64,000 nt of DNA from Actinoallomurus spadix (lineage in GTDB: Bacteria; Actinomycetota; Actinomycetes; Streptosporangiales; Streptosporangiaceae). The notes under the pieces were generated by a model. That model was not told where the DNA came from and ran no database searches. It was given only the letters and a program-made list of their open reading frames with translations. The stretch is from contig NZ_JAMXMX010000010.1 in the NCBI RefSeq assembly GCF_024055725.1, forward strand, positions 1-64,000. Direction: 5' to 3'. The translations under genes and the position numbers were made by a program. Positions 17,272 through 25,262 of this stretch are shown piece after piece (position 1 is the stretch's first letter; each line of letters opens with the position of its first letter).

Positions 17272-18345
17272 TCATGCTGCTCGACCAATGGGAGTTGAGG
17301 TAGCGAGCCGAGTGAACCGACTGCGGATCTCGGCGAGTTCGCCGGCGATGGCGTGTGAGCTGACGCCGTTTGCTTCCCGGATGGCCAGGGCGGCCAAGCG
17401 GTCGGCTGCCTCATTGAGGATGTGGCCGTGATGACCCTTGACCCAGGCGACCTTGATCCGGTCGCGCTGAGCGTAAGCCTGGCGCATCCACGGCAAGGGG
17501 TGTCGGCTGCGACGCTGAACCTCGTAGACGCCGTGTTCCAGCACCCGGTTGATCAGGTCGACGCACCCTTGGTTGTCGGAGAGGATGAGCAGGTCGCGGT
17601 CGGCGAGTTCCGGAGCGACCGCGGCGCGGCAGATCGCGATCATCTCGGCCTGGTGGATCTCAGCGGTGACGGTCAACCCGAAGCCGACCTCACCGGTCTC
17701 GGCGATCCAGCCGTATCCGCAGGCTTCGCCGCCCCGACCGGAGGCGTCTGTGGCGACGACCAGCCGCCCTTCGGAGTCGAACGATCCCTGATAGCCGTGG
17801 ATCAATTCGTGGCGGACTTCGGTGGCGCACGTGTGATGGGCCTCCACGGTCAGCGCCTCGACGTACTCACGCAGCCGGGAGTCGAACTCTGCCACGCACT
17901 CGTTCGCGACCCGTTGACGAAGGATCAGTGCATCGAGCTCCCCGTGGATGGTCCGCAACCGGGTGGTCATCGCCGGCGTGCGCAGTTCCGCGTGGGCGGC
18001 GAGGCGAGCTTCCAGGCGGGCGACGTCTGCGTGAGTGTCGTGAACGGCACGGGCGAGGTGGATAACCCACCGTTCGACGACAGCGTCGTCGGCAAGATGG
18101 GGATTGGGTGCGATGAACGCGTCGCGGTAAACCTCGTATGCGAAGTTCTCGGAGTAAAGGCCGTCTAGCTCCGCTACTGGTCCGGTCAGCGAATCATCGA
18201 TCCAACCGTGGCGCACCGCCCACCGCCATTTCCCTTGCTTCGGGATGGTCGTGCTCAGATTTGTGAAGCCGCGACGATGCATCACGGTCTCGATTAGGTG
18301 GCCTTCGGTATCGGACCAGCACACCTCACTGTGGATCTTGTTCAT
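17272..18345 (-). CDS. RNase HI-fold protein next to the pPIWI-RE triad
   Basis: A 357-residue protein. The C-terminal half is an RNase HI domain with all four acidic residues in place: D200 (VVATDASG), E234 (HQAEMIAI), D257 (LILSDNQG) and D315 (NEAADRLA), plus the GHHG loop before the last Asp. It should cut the RNA strand of RNA/DNA hybrids. The N-terminal 190 residues are not recognised. ATG 18345 follows GGAGG by 4 nt. It is on the same strand as, and 150 bp upstream of, the pPIWI-RE triad. Since that system is predicted to act on RNA/DNA hybrids, a functional link is attractive but inferred. Confidence 0.8.
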   Translation of the reverse strand: MNKIHSEVCWSDTEGHLIETVMHRRGFTNLSTTIPKQGKWRWAVRHGWIDDSLTGPVAELDGLYSENFAYEVYRDAFIAPNPHLADDAVVERWVIHLARAVHDTHADVARLEARLAAHAELRTPAMTTRLRTIHGELDALILRQRVANECVAEFDSRLREYVEALTVEAHHTCATEVRHELIHGYQGSFDSEGRLVVATDASGRGGEACGYGWIAETGEVGFGLTVTAEIHQAEMIAICRAAVAPELADRDLLILSDNQGCVDLINRVLEHGVYEVQRRSRHPLPWMRQAYAQRDRIKVAWVKGHHGHILNEAADRLAALAIREANGVSSHAIAGELAEIRSRFTRLATSTPIGRAA

Positions 18346-18422
18346 GGCGCCTCCGCAGCTCGCAGGGGACGTGGGTTGGTTTGGACAGTAGCGACATCGC
18401 ACGCTCTGCTCGCATATCTCAA

Positions 18423-18442
18423 CCGATAACTGGGGTTATCGG
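18423..18442. promoter_or_regulatory. Palindrome between divergent RNase H and rmuC genes
   Basis: CCGATAAC and GTTATCGG form a perfect 8-bp dyad around TGGG. It lies 78 bp before the RNase H start and 145 bp before rmuC, so it could bind a regulator of either. The half-site GGGGTTATC recurs at about 20258-20266, just upstream of the next gene. Confidence 0.4.
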
Positions 18443-18587
18443 CCGAGTGACGACTGGATGGCGCTGATCCGTCTTATCGTCACCGTTGCCGTACCGGCCC
18501 AGCCTCGCGAGGGCCCCGGATCACGGCGACCGCATCTTCCCCAATCGGCCTTATATCGGCCGGCGCGGCTTCCCGGAGGTATCGACC

Positions 18588-20252
18588 ATGAACACGCTGA
18601 CTTTGATGGCTGTTGCCCTACTTTCCGGCCTTACCTTTGGCGGTCTCGGCTACCTGATCGCCCGAACCCGTCTCGGCGCTGAACACCGACGGTTCGAGGC
18701 TGACCTGAAGGTCGCCGAGGAGCGATACCGCCAGGCCGGCCAGCAGATCGAACAGCTGCGCGCCGAGCACGAAGAGGTGAAGACGCGTGCGGATCGACTG
18801 GAGCAGCTGCAGACCGCACAGGCCACCGAGCGTCGCGCCCTGGACGAACGGCTTGGACGGCTCGACACAGAGCTGGCGGCCGTGCGGGAACGAGAGCGCG
18901 GCGCCCACGCAGAGGCCGAACGGTTGCGCATCGGCGTGACGAACAAGCAGAACGAGAATGAGGCTCTCGTCCGGGATCTGCGAGCCCGCGAGCAAGAGAT
19001 CGCGGAACTGCGCGCGCTCGACGGGCGGTATCGCCAGGAGGTCGCGGAGTACAAGAAACAGCTGGCTGGTCTTGAAGCGCAGCAGCAGGCGCTGCGCGAG
19101 CAGGCGGTCGCCCTTGATGCGGCCCGTAAGGAGCTTGATCAGTCCCGGGAGGACAACAACCGGCTGCAGGCCGAAAGCTTCCGTGCCTTGGCGACGGAGA
19201 TCCTGGAAAAGTCGCAGGATAAGCTCGTCACCGCCGCCGACGGAAAGCTCAGCGCGACGAGCACTGCGGTACGCGAGCGGTTGGAACAGCTGGACCAGTA
19301 CCTACGGCAGTTCGACCAGCAGCGCACGTCGGCGGATACCGACCTCAAGCACCAGATCACCCGGTTGGCCGAGGATTACGCCGAGGGCCGGCAGCAGACA
19401 CGTGCCCTGGTGGAGGCACTTCGCAAGCCACAGGTCCGCGGCGCCTGGGGCGAGATGCACCTGCAGCGAGCGGCCGAGCTCGCCGGGATGCACGAGCACT
19501 GCGACTTCACCACGCAGGTCCAGGTCGACGGGGACGAGGGCCGACTCCGTCCGGACATGGTGGTCCACCTAGCGGGCGGCAAGCATGTGGTCGTCGACGC
19601 GAAGGTCTCCCTGGCGGCGTTCCTGGCCGCCACCGAGGCGACCGACAACGCCGAGCGGGAGCGGTACTGGGCCGAGCATGCAAAGCAGCTCCGCAAGCAC
19701 GTCGACACGCTGGCGGGCAAGGAGTACTTCCGTAAGGTCGCTGGAAGCCCGGAGTTCGTGGTGATGTACCTGCCGGGCGAGGCCCTCTTGCAGCCGGCCG
19801 TCGAGAAGGATCCGCAGCTGCTGGAGTACGCCGTGAGCAAGCGTGTCTTCATCGCCGGGCCGACCACCCTTATCACGATGCTGCGCACCATCGCCTTCGC
19901 TTGGACCCAGGCCGCGCTGCAGGACAACATGCGCCAGGTCTACGAGCTGGGCCGGGAGCTGTACGAGCGGATCGGGAAACTCGGTGAGCACCTGGCCTCC
20001 CTCGGCGCGAGCATCGATCGTTCGGTGACCGCCTACAACCGGGCAGTCGGTTCGCTGGAGAGCCGCGTGCTGGTGACGGCCCGCAAGTTCCGTGCGCTCG
20101 AGATCGTCGAGGGCGCCCTCGAATCCCCGAAACCGACGGAACAAGCGGTACGCCGACTGGGCGCCGCCGAATTGGTGGCATCCGCCGAAGCCGCGCAAAC
20201 GGTTCGCGCACTCCCCGAATCGACTACAGACGAAACCACTGAGATCGCCTGA
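18588..20252 (+). CDS. rmuC: DNA recombination protein RmuC
   Basis: A 554-residue RmuC protein. One N-terminal membrane helix (about residues 4-24) is followed by a long coiled coil (about 30-240). The conserved RmuC nuclease-like domain comes next (RGAWGEMHLQRAAELAGM, then LRPDMVVHLAGGKHVVVDAK with the PD-(D/E)xK-type acidic and lysine residues). ATG 18588 is preferred, with GGAGGT 7 nt upstream; the longer frame begins in non-coding DNA. RmuC in E. coli limits recombination at inverted repeats. Here it leads a run of plus-strand restriction genes, so a role alongside the type I system is likely. Confidence 0.9.
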   Translation: MNTLTLMAVALLSGLTFGGLGYLIARTRLGAEHRRFEADLKVAEERYRQAGQQIEQLRAEHEEVKTRADRLEQLQTAQATERRALDERLGRLDTELAAVRERERGAHAEAERLRIGVTNKQNENEALVRDLRAREQEIAELRALDGRYRQEVAEYKKQLAGLEAQQQALREQAVALDAARKELDQSREDNNRLQAESFRALATEILEKSQDKLVTAADGKLSATSTAVRERLEQLDQYLRQFDQQRTSADTDLKHQITRLAEDYAEGRQQTRALVEALRKPQVRGAWGEMHLQRAAELAGMHEHCDFTTQVQVDGDEGRLRPDMVVHLAGGKHVVVDAKVSLAAFLAATEATDNAERERYWAEHAKQLRKHVDTLAGKEYFRKVAGSPEFVVMYLPGEALLQPAVEKDPQLLEYAVSKRVFIAGPTTLITMLRTIAFAWTQAALQDNMRQVYELGRELYERIGKLGEHLASLGASIDRSVTAYNRAVGSLESRVLVTARKFRALEIVEGALESPKPTEQAVRRLGAAELVASAEAAQTVRALPESTTDETTEIA

Positions 20253-20338
20253 CAAAGGGGGTTATCAGTCGAATCGATACCCGAAAGCGGCTGTGAGCTT
20301 TAGAGTCTGATGCCCGGTCTACGAGAGGAGGTGCTGAG

Positions 20339-22432
20339 ATGACCGATCCTTACAGAAGTGCACAACTGATGTCGATGACCGAAATCGCGGAACTCGCGAA
20401 CGTTCGCCGACCGGTCGTCAGCACCTGGCGTAGGCGGCACGACACTTTTCCGCAGCCGGTGGCCGGTGACCAGGCCCATCCCCTTTTCGACGCCAAGGAG
20501 ATCGCCGCCTGGCTGATCGAGACCGGGCGAGCGGACGCCCGCAGGATCGAAGGCGACCTGCAGACCTACACGCTCGCCCGGCTCGGCGCCCAGATGCCAC
20601 CCCGGACACTGATCGCCGCGCTCACCGCGCTCATCTGCCTGCGCCACCTCACCGACGACGAGCTTCTCGACGATGGAACACCCGCGCTGATCACCCGACT
20701 CCGCCGGCGCGCCCAGGAGGCCGATCCGGAGGACCGTCTCCTGCTGGCCGAGATCACCGAACTGCGCGCCTCCTGGCTGCCTCGCATCGCGGACGAGCTG
20801 ATCGAGGCCGCGTGGAACACCCAGAACGCCTTCGAACGCGTGATGGAGGTCCGGGACCGCCTCGGCGCGACGGAACTGTCCGTCGACCGGATCGACCCCG
20901 CACTGTCCGCCCTCGCCGCGGCACTCGCCGATCCCGCAGGCCAGGCCGATCGTGACGGCATCGCCCGGATCGCCGACCCCACCGCCGGACCCGGTGACCT
21001 CCTCCTCGCCGTGGCCGACTCGCTCCGCGAAGACCAGGACGTACGGCTCACCGCCTGCTGCCCCGATCCCTACCTGGCCCGGCTGACCCGCCGCCGCCTG
21101 ACCGTTCGCAGCGTTGCCAGCGACTTCGAAGTCCGCGCCGACGCGAGCGGCTCCCTGGAGGACGCCAACGTCATCGTCACGCAGCAGCCGTACCGCCCCA
21201 GTGAGGACCGCACCGCTGAACAGACACTCGGGGCACTGAACGACCTGTCCCTCCAGCTCACCACCGGTGCGACCGCCGTGGTCGTGGCTTCCGCCGACGC
21301 CATCGGCAGGCTCGACCCAACGAGCGAAGCCGCCGTCCTCCGTAAAGAACTCCTGATGTCCGGATTCATCAAGGCGATCGTCCGGCTGCCGGGCGGGTTA
21401 ATGCCCTACCGCCCCGGCTATGAGGTGGCCCTCTGGGTGATGAGCGCGGACTACAGCTCACCCCTGCGCGGCCGCATCCTGCTCGCGGACGTATCAGACC
21501 GCACGCTGACCCGGCCGGTGATCGACGCGCTGGCCACCGACGTGCTCACCTGGCGGCAGGAGGGTTTCGACCCGAACGCGCGCAGCCGCGTCCACGCGAT
21601 CGCCGCGCCGGTCGCCGCCCTGGTGAACACGCCGGGTCCGCTGTCCCCCCGCTACCTGCCGACCGAACGCGAGCCCCACCAGGACATCCCCGAACGGGTG
21701 GCTCGTGCCATGGAGCTGGAACGCGTGCTGAGCGACGTACGGCCCGAACGGCCCGCCCTGCGCAGCGACCTCGCCGTTCGCGTCCACCCGGCGCCACCCC
21801 GAACCGCCACGATCGCCGAGCTCACCCGCGGCGGCCGTGCCCGCACCAACCGACTCTCCCTGCGCAACGGCACCAGGATCGCGGCCGAGCTCATCCGGTC
21901 CAGCAACGATCCGAACTGGAAATCGCTCTCCTACCCGGTCCTCGGCGCCCCGGAACTGCTCGAACGCTCGACTCCCGGCAACCGGCGCATCGACCGGATC
22001 GCCTTCGAAACCACGTACCCCAAGGCACAGCGGAGCCTGCCCGGCGACCTGATCATCACCACCGTTCCCCAGCCGGCCGTACTGGTCGATCACGACGGCT
22101 ACTCGGCGGTCGAGTTCCCCGCACGCATCCTCCGCATCACCGAGCGGGGCGCCGAGTACTTCACCCCCCGTGTTCTGGGCGCCCTGCTCACCCGAACCGG
22201 CCGAGTCGACGGCGCGATCCGCCCCGTTCAGCGCCTCGACGAGCTGCGCCTGCCCCTGCTGCCACCCGGCGAGCTGGCGCATTTCGACCGGCTGCTGGCC
22301 GAGCTGGAGAAACGACGCCGCCAGGCGACGGACGAGCTGAACGCCATCCGCGAACTGCTCAGCATCGCGGCGACCGGCCTGTCCGACGGAACCCTGACCT
22401 TCGCCGGCAACCGAAGAACAACAACTCAATAG
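20339..22432 (+). CDS. HTH protein with degenerate N6-methylase-like core and HsdS-like tail
   Basis: A 697-residue protein with an AGGAGG ribosome binding site. Residues 10-35 form an HTH (MTEIAELANVRRPVVSTW). The middle resembles HsdM-type N6 adenine methylases but with altered motifs: DPTAGPGD (213-220) where DPxxGSGG is usual, and VTQQPY (280-285) where NPPF/Y is expected. The C-terminal third resembles an HsdS half (target-recognition-like domain, then coiled coil LLAELEKRRRQATDELN). Loss of the NPPY Asn and Pro suggests it binds DNA but does not methylate. It lies 15 bp upstream of hsdM and may regulate or modify specificity of the type I system. The fold assignment is my inference from motif spacing. 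Confidence 0.65.
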   Translation: MTDPYRSAQLMSMTEIAELANVRRPVVSTWRRRHDTFPQPVAGDQAHPLFDAKEIAAWLIETGRADARRIEGDLQTYTLARLGAQMPPRTLIAALTALICLRHLTDDELLDDGTPALITRLRRRAQEADPEDRLLLAEITELRASWLPRIADELIEAAWNTQNAFERVMEVRDRLGATELSVDRIDPALSALAAALADPAGQADRDGIARIADPTAGPGDLLLAVADSLREDQDVRLTACCPDPYLARLTRRRLTVRSVASDFEVRADASGSLEDANVIVTQQPYRPSEDRTAEQTLGALNDLSLQLTTGATAVVVASADAIGRLDPTSEAAVLRKELLMSGFIKAIVRLPGGLMPYRPGYEVALWVMSADYSSPLRGRILLADVSDRTLTRPVIDALATDVLTWRQEGFDPNARSRVHAIAAPVAALVNTPGPLSPRYLPTEREPHQDIPERVARAMELERVLSDVRPERPALRSDLAVRVHPAPPRTATIAELTRGGRARTNRLSLRNGTRIAAELIRSSNDPNWKSLSYPVLGAPELLERSTPGNRRIDRIAFETTYPKAQRSLPGDLIITTVPQPAVLVDHDGYSAVEFPARILRITERGAEYFTPRVLGALLTRTGRVDGAIRPVQRLDELRLPLLPPGELAHFDRLLAELEKRRRQATDELNAIRELLSIAATGLSDGTLTFAGNRRTTTQ

Positions 22433-22447
22433 ACAAACGGAGAACCA

Positions 22448-24058
22448 ATGCCCCCCCGAAAGAAAACACCCCCCGGCCAGGGCGAACTGCCCGGCGTATC
22501 GACGATGACGGAGCTGAAGGACATCCTCTGGAAGTCCGCCGACAAGCTCCGCGGCTCCATGGACGCCGCCCAGTACAAGGACTTCGTCCTCGGCCTCGTC
22601 TTCCTCAAGTACGTCTCCGACTCCTTCGAGGAACGCCGCCGCCAGATCCGCGACGAACTGATCGCCGACGGCGTACCCGAGTCCCGGCACGAGTCCTTCC
22701 TCGACGACAAGGACGAGTACGACCGCGAAGGCATCTTCTGGGTGCCCGAAGGCGCCCGCTGGGCCGACCTCGCCGCCCAGGCCAAATCCGGCGCGATCGG
22801 CCAGCTCATCGACGCCGCGATGTACGCCATCATGAAGGCGAACGCCTCACTCACCGGCGTCCTACCCAAGATCTTCAACCGGGACAACGTCGACCAACGC
22901 CGCCTCAGCGAACTCGTCGACCTGATCAGCGACGCCCGCTTCACCGGCCACGACGGCAAATCCGCCCGCGACGTCCTCGGCGAGGTCTACGAGTACTTCC
23001 TGGAGAAGTTCGCCCGCGCCGAAGGCAAGCGCGGCGGCGAGTTCTATACACCGTCCAGCGTCGTCAAGGTCCTCGTCGAGATCCTCGAACCGTACAAGGG
23101 ATCGGTGTACGACCCGTGCTGCGGATCAGGCGGCATGTTCGTGCAGGCCGAGAAGTTCGTCCTCAGCCACCGTGGCAAGCGCGACGACATCGCCATCTAC
23201 GGCCAAGAGGCCAACGAGCGGACCTGGCGGCTGGCTAAAATGAACCTGGCCATCCACAGCCTCCGCGGCGACCTGTCCCCACGCTGGGCCGACACCTTCT
23301 ACGAGGACAAGCACCCCGACCTCAAAGCCGACTACGTGATGGCCAACCCGCCGTTCAACATGTCGGACTGGTACCGCAAGACCGACGACCCCCGCTGGCG
23401 CTTCGGCACCCCACCCGCAAGCAACGCGAACTTCGCCTGGATGCAGCACATCATCTCCAAGCTCGGTACGCGTGGCAGCGCCGGCATCGTCATGGCCAAC
23501 GGCTCGATGTCCTCCAAGCAGTCCGGCGAAGGCGAAATCCGCGCCGCCATGGTCGAAGCCGACCTGGTCGCCTGCATGGTCGCCCTACCGCCGCAGCTCT
23601 TCCGTACAACTCAGATCCCCGCCTGCCTGTGGTTCTTCGCCAAAGACAAAAGCTCACGAGGCGGCCACACCGACCGTCGAGGCCAGGTCCTCTTCATTGA
23701 CGCCCGAAACATGGGCACGATGCTCGATCGCACCGAGCGCATCCTCACTGACGACGACATTGCCAAAATCGCAGGTGCGTACCACGCCTGGCGCGGCACC
23801 CGCAGCGCCCGCGACGCCGGTCTGACGTATGCCGACGAACCCGGCTTCTGTTACTCAGCCACTCAGGACGAGATCCGTACTCAGGACCGCATCCTGACCC
23901 CTGGCCGCTACGTCGGCGCCGCCGAAGTCGACGACGGTGACGACGAACCCATCGCCGACAAGATCGAACGCCTCACCAAAGAACTCCTCGGCCACTTCGA
24001 CACCTCATACCGCCTTGAGCAGGCCATCCGCACCAAACTGGAGCGCATTGATGTCTGA
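22448..24058 (+). CDS. hsdM: Type I restriction-modification system, methyltransferase subunit HsdM
   Basis: A 536-residue HsdM with an N-terminal helical domain (ELKDILWKSADKLRGSM), SAM motif I (DPCCGSGGMF, about residue 220) and the N6-adenine catalytic motif NPPF (about residue 300). It should methylate adenine in the sequence chosen by HsdS and form the M2S methylase. It overlaps hsdS by 8 bp. Confidence 0.95.
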   Translation: MPPRKKTPPGQGELPGVSTMTELKDILWKSADKLRGSMDAAQYKDFVLGLVFLKYVSDSFEERRRQIRDELIADGVPESRHESFLDDKDEYDREGIFWVPEGARWADLAAQAKSGAIGQLIDAAMYAIMKANASLTGVLPKIFNRDNVDQRRLSELVDLISDARFTGHDGKSARDVLGEVYEYFLEKFARAEGKRGGEFYTPSSVVKVLVEILEPYKGSVYDPCCGSGGMFVQAEKFVLSHRGKRDDIAIYGQEANERTWRLAKMNLAIHSLRGDLSPRWADTFYEDKHPDLKADYVMANPPFNMSDWYRKTDDPRWRFGTPPASNANFAWMQHIISKLGTRGSAGIVMANGSMSSKQSGEGEIRAAMVEADLVACMVALPPQLFRTTQIPACLWFFAKDKSSRGGHTDRRGQVLFIDARNMGTMLDRTERILTDDDIAKIAGAYHAWRGTRSARDAGLTYADEPGFCYSATQDEIRTQDRILTPGRYVGAAEVDDGDDEPIADKIERLTKELLGHFDTSYRLEQAIRTKLERIDV

Positions 24059-25262
24059 TCTCGTGAAGCTCGGCGACTATGTTGAACTCCTGACCGGATT
24101 TCCATTTAAGAGTTCTGGATATTGTGGCGCTAATGAGCCAGGAATCCGCCTCTTGCGTGGTGATAATATCGGCCAGGGGAGAATTCGCTGGGAAGGGGTC
24201 AAGTTTTGGCCTGCAGGCAACCATGCGGCCTACCTGCAATATCAATTGCAGGTAGGAGACGTAGTTCTAGCGATGGATCGTCCATGGATTGAAGCTGGGC
24301 TAAAATATGCAGAAATCCGCCCCGAGGATATGCCGAGCCTTCTGGTCCAACGCGTAGCGCGATTGCGTGCACTGCCAGGATTGAATCAAAAGTATCTCAA
24401 ATATCTAATCGGCAGTAAACCATTTATCGATTACATTCTCGGAACACAGACGGGAACGGCGATTCCTCATATCAGTGGCCGTCAAATCAGGGATTTCGAG
24501 TTCGCCCTGCCTAGCACTCACACCCAGAGGGCGATCGGCGATATTCTCGGCACGCTCGACGACAAGATCGCCGTCAACGACCGTATCGCTACAACGTACG
24601 AGAAAATCCTCCGCCTAGAATTCGAGGCTCTTAAAGTCGATGTGGAGCCAGAGCTGCAGGATTCCATTCCTGCATCTGACGTGATCGAATTCAATCCTCG
24701 CCTTCGAGTGTCAAATTCTGTAGATGCTGTATACCTTGAAATGGCGGCCCTACCGACAACAACGGCTCGTGTCGATGATTGGGCTAGGCGCCCGCCAAAG
24801 TCGGGAACGCGCTTCATGAACGGTGATACCGTCATGGCTCGTATCACGCCATGTCTAGAGAATGGGAAGACCGCATACATCGACTTCCTCGAAGAGGGAG
24901 AGGTTGGCATAGGATCCACCGAGTTCATTGTCATGCGGACTCGTGCGCCCTACCCAACGCACCTATCATATTTTTTGGCGAGAAGCCCGCGCTTCCGGAG
25001 TCATGCAATTCGCAATATGGTCGGATCATCTGGACGTCAACGCGTCTCTGCCATGTCCCTCACAGACTTTCCGCTCAGGCGGCCACACGAAAATGACCTC
25101 GCTAGATTTGGTGAGGCTACGTCAAAGGCTTTTGCCCATATGAAGTCGATCGGTTTGGAGTCTAAGACGCTCGCTGAGCTACGGGACACGTTGCTACCGA
25201 AGTTGATGTCGGGGGGAATTCGGGTTCGGGACGCGGAGAGGCTCGTGGAGGACGCGGCATGA
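24051..25262 (+). CDS. hsdS: Type I restriction-modification system, specificity subunit HsdS
   Basis: A 403-residue HsdS with two target-recognition domains, each followed by a conserved helical spacer (TQRAIGDILGTLDDKIAVND after the first). Start ATG 24051 overlaps the hsdM stop. Base composition drops well below that of its neighbours from about 24,060 to 25,180, with many A/T third positions. This is expected for specificity genes exchanged by recombination. The stop overlaps hsdR as ATGA. Confidence 0.9.
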   Translation: MSDLVKLGDYVELLTGFPFKSSGYCGANEPGIRLLRGDNIGQGRIRWEGVKFWPAGNHAAYLQYQLQVGDVVLAMDRPWIEAGLKYAEIRPEDMPSLLVQRVARLRALPGLNQKYLKYLIGSKPFIDYILGTQTGTAIPHISGRQIRDFEFALPSTHTQRAIGDILGTLDDKIAVNDRIATTYEKILRLEFEALKVDVEPELQDSIPASDVIEFNPRLRVSNSVDAVYLEMAALPTTTARVDDWARRPPKSGTRFMNGDTVMARITPCLENGKTAYIDFLEEGEVGIGSTEFIVMRTRAPYPTHLSYFLARSPRFRSHAIRNMVGSSGRQRVSAMSLTDFPLRRPHENDLARFGEATSKAFAHMKSIGLESKTLAELRDTLLPKLMSGGIRVRDAERLVEDAA

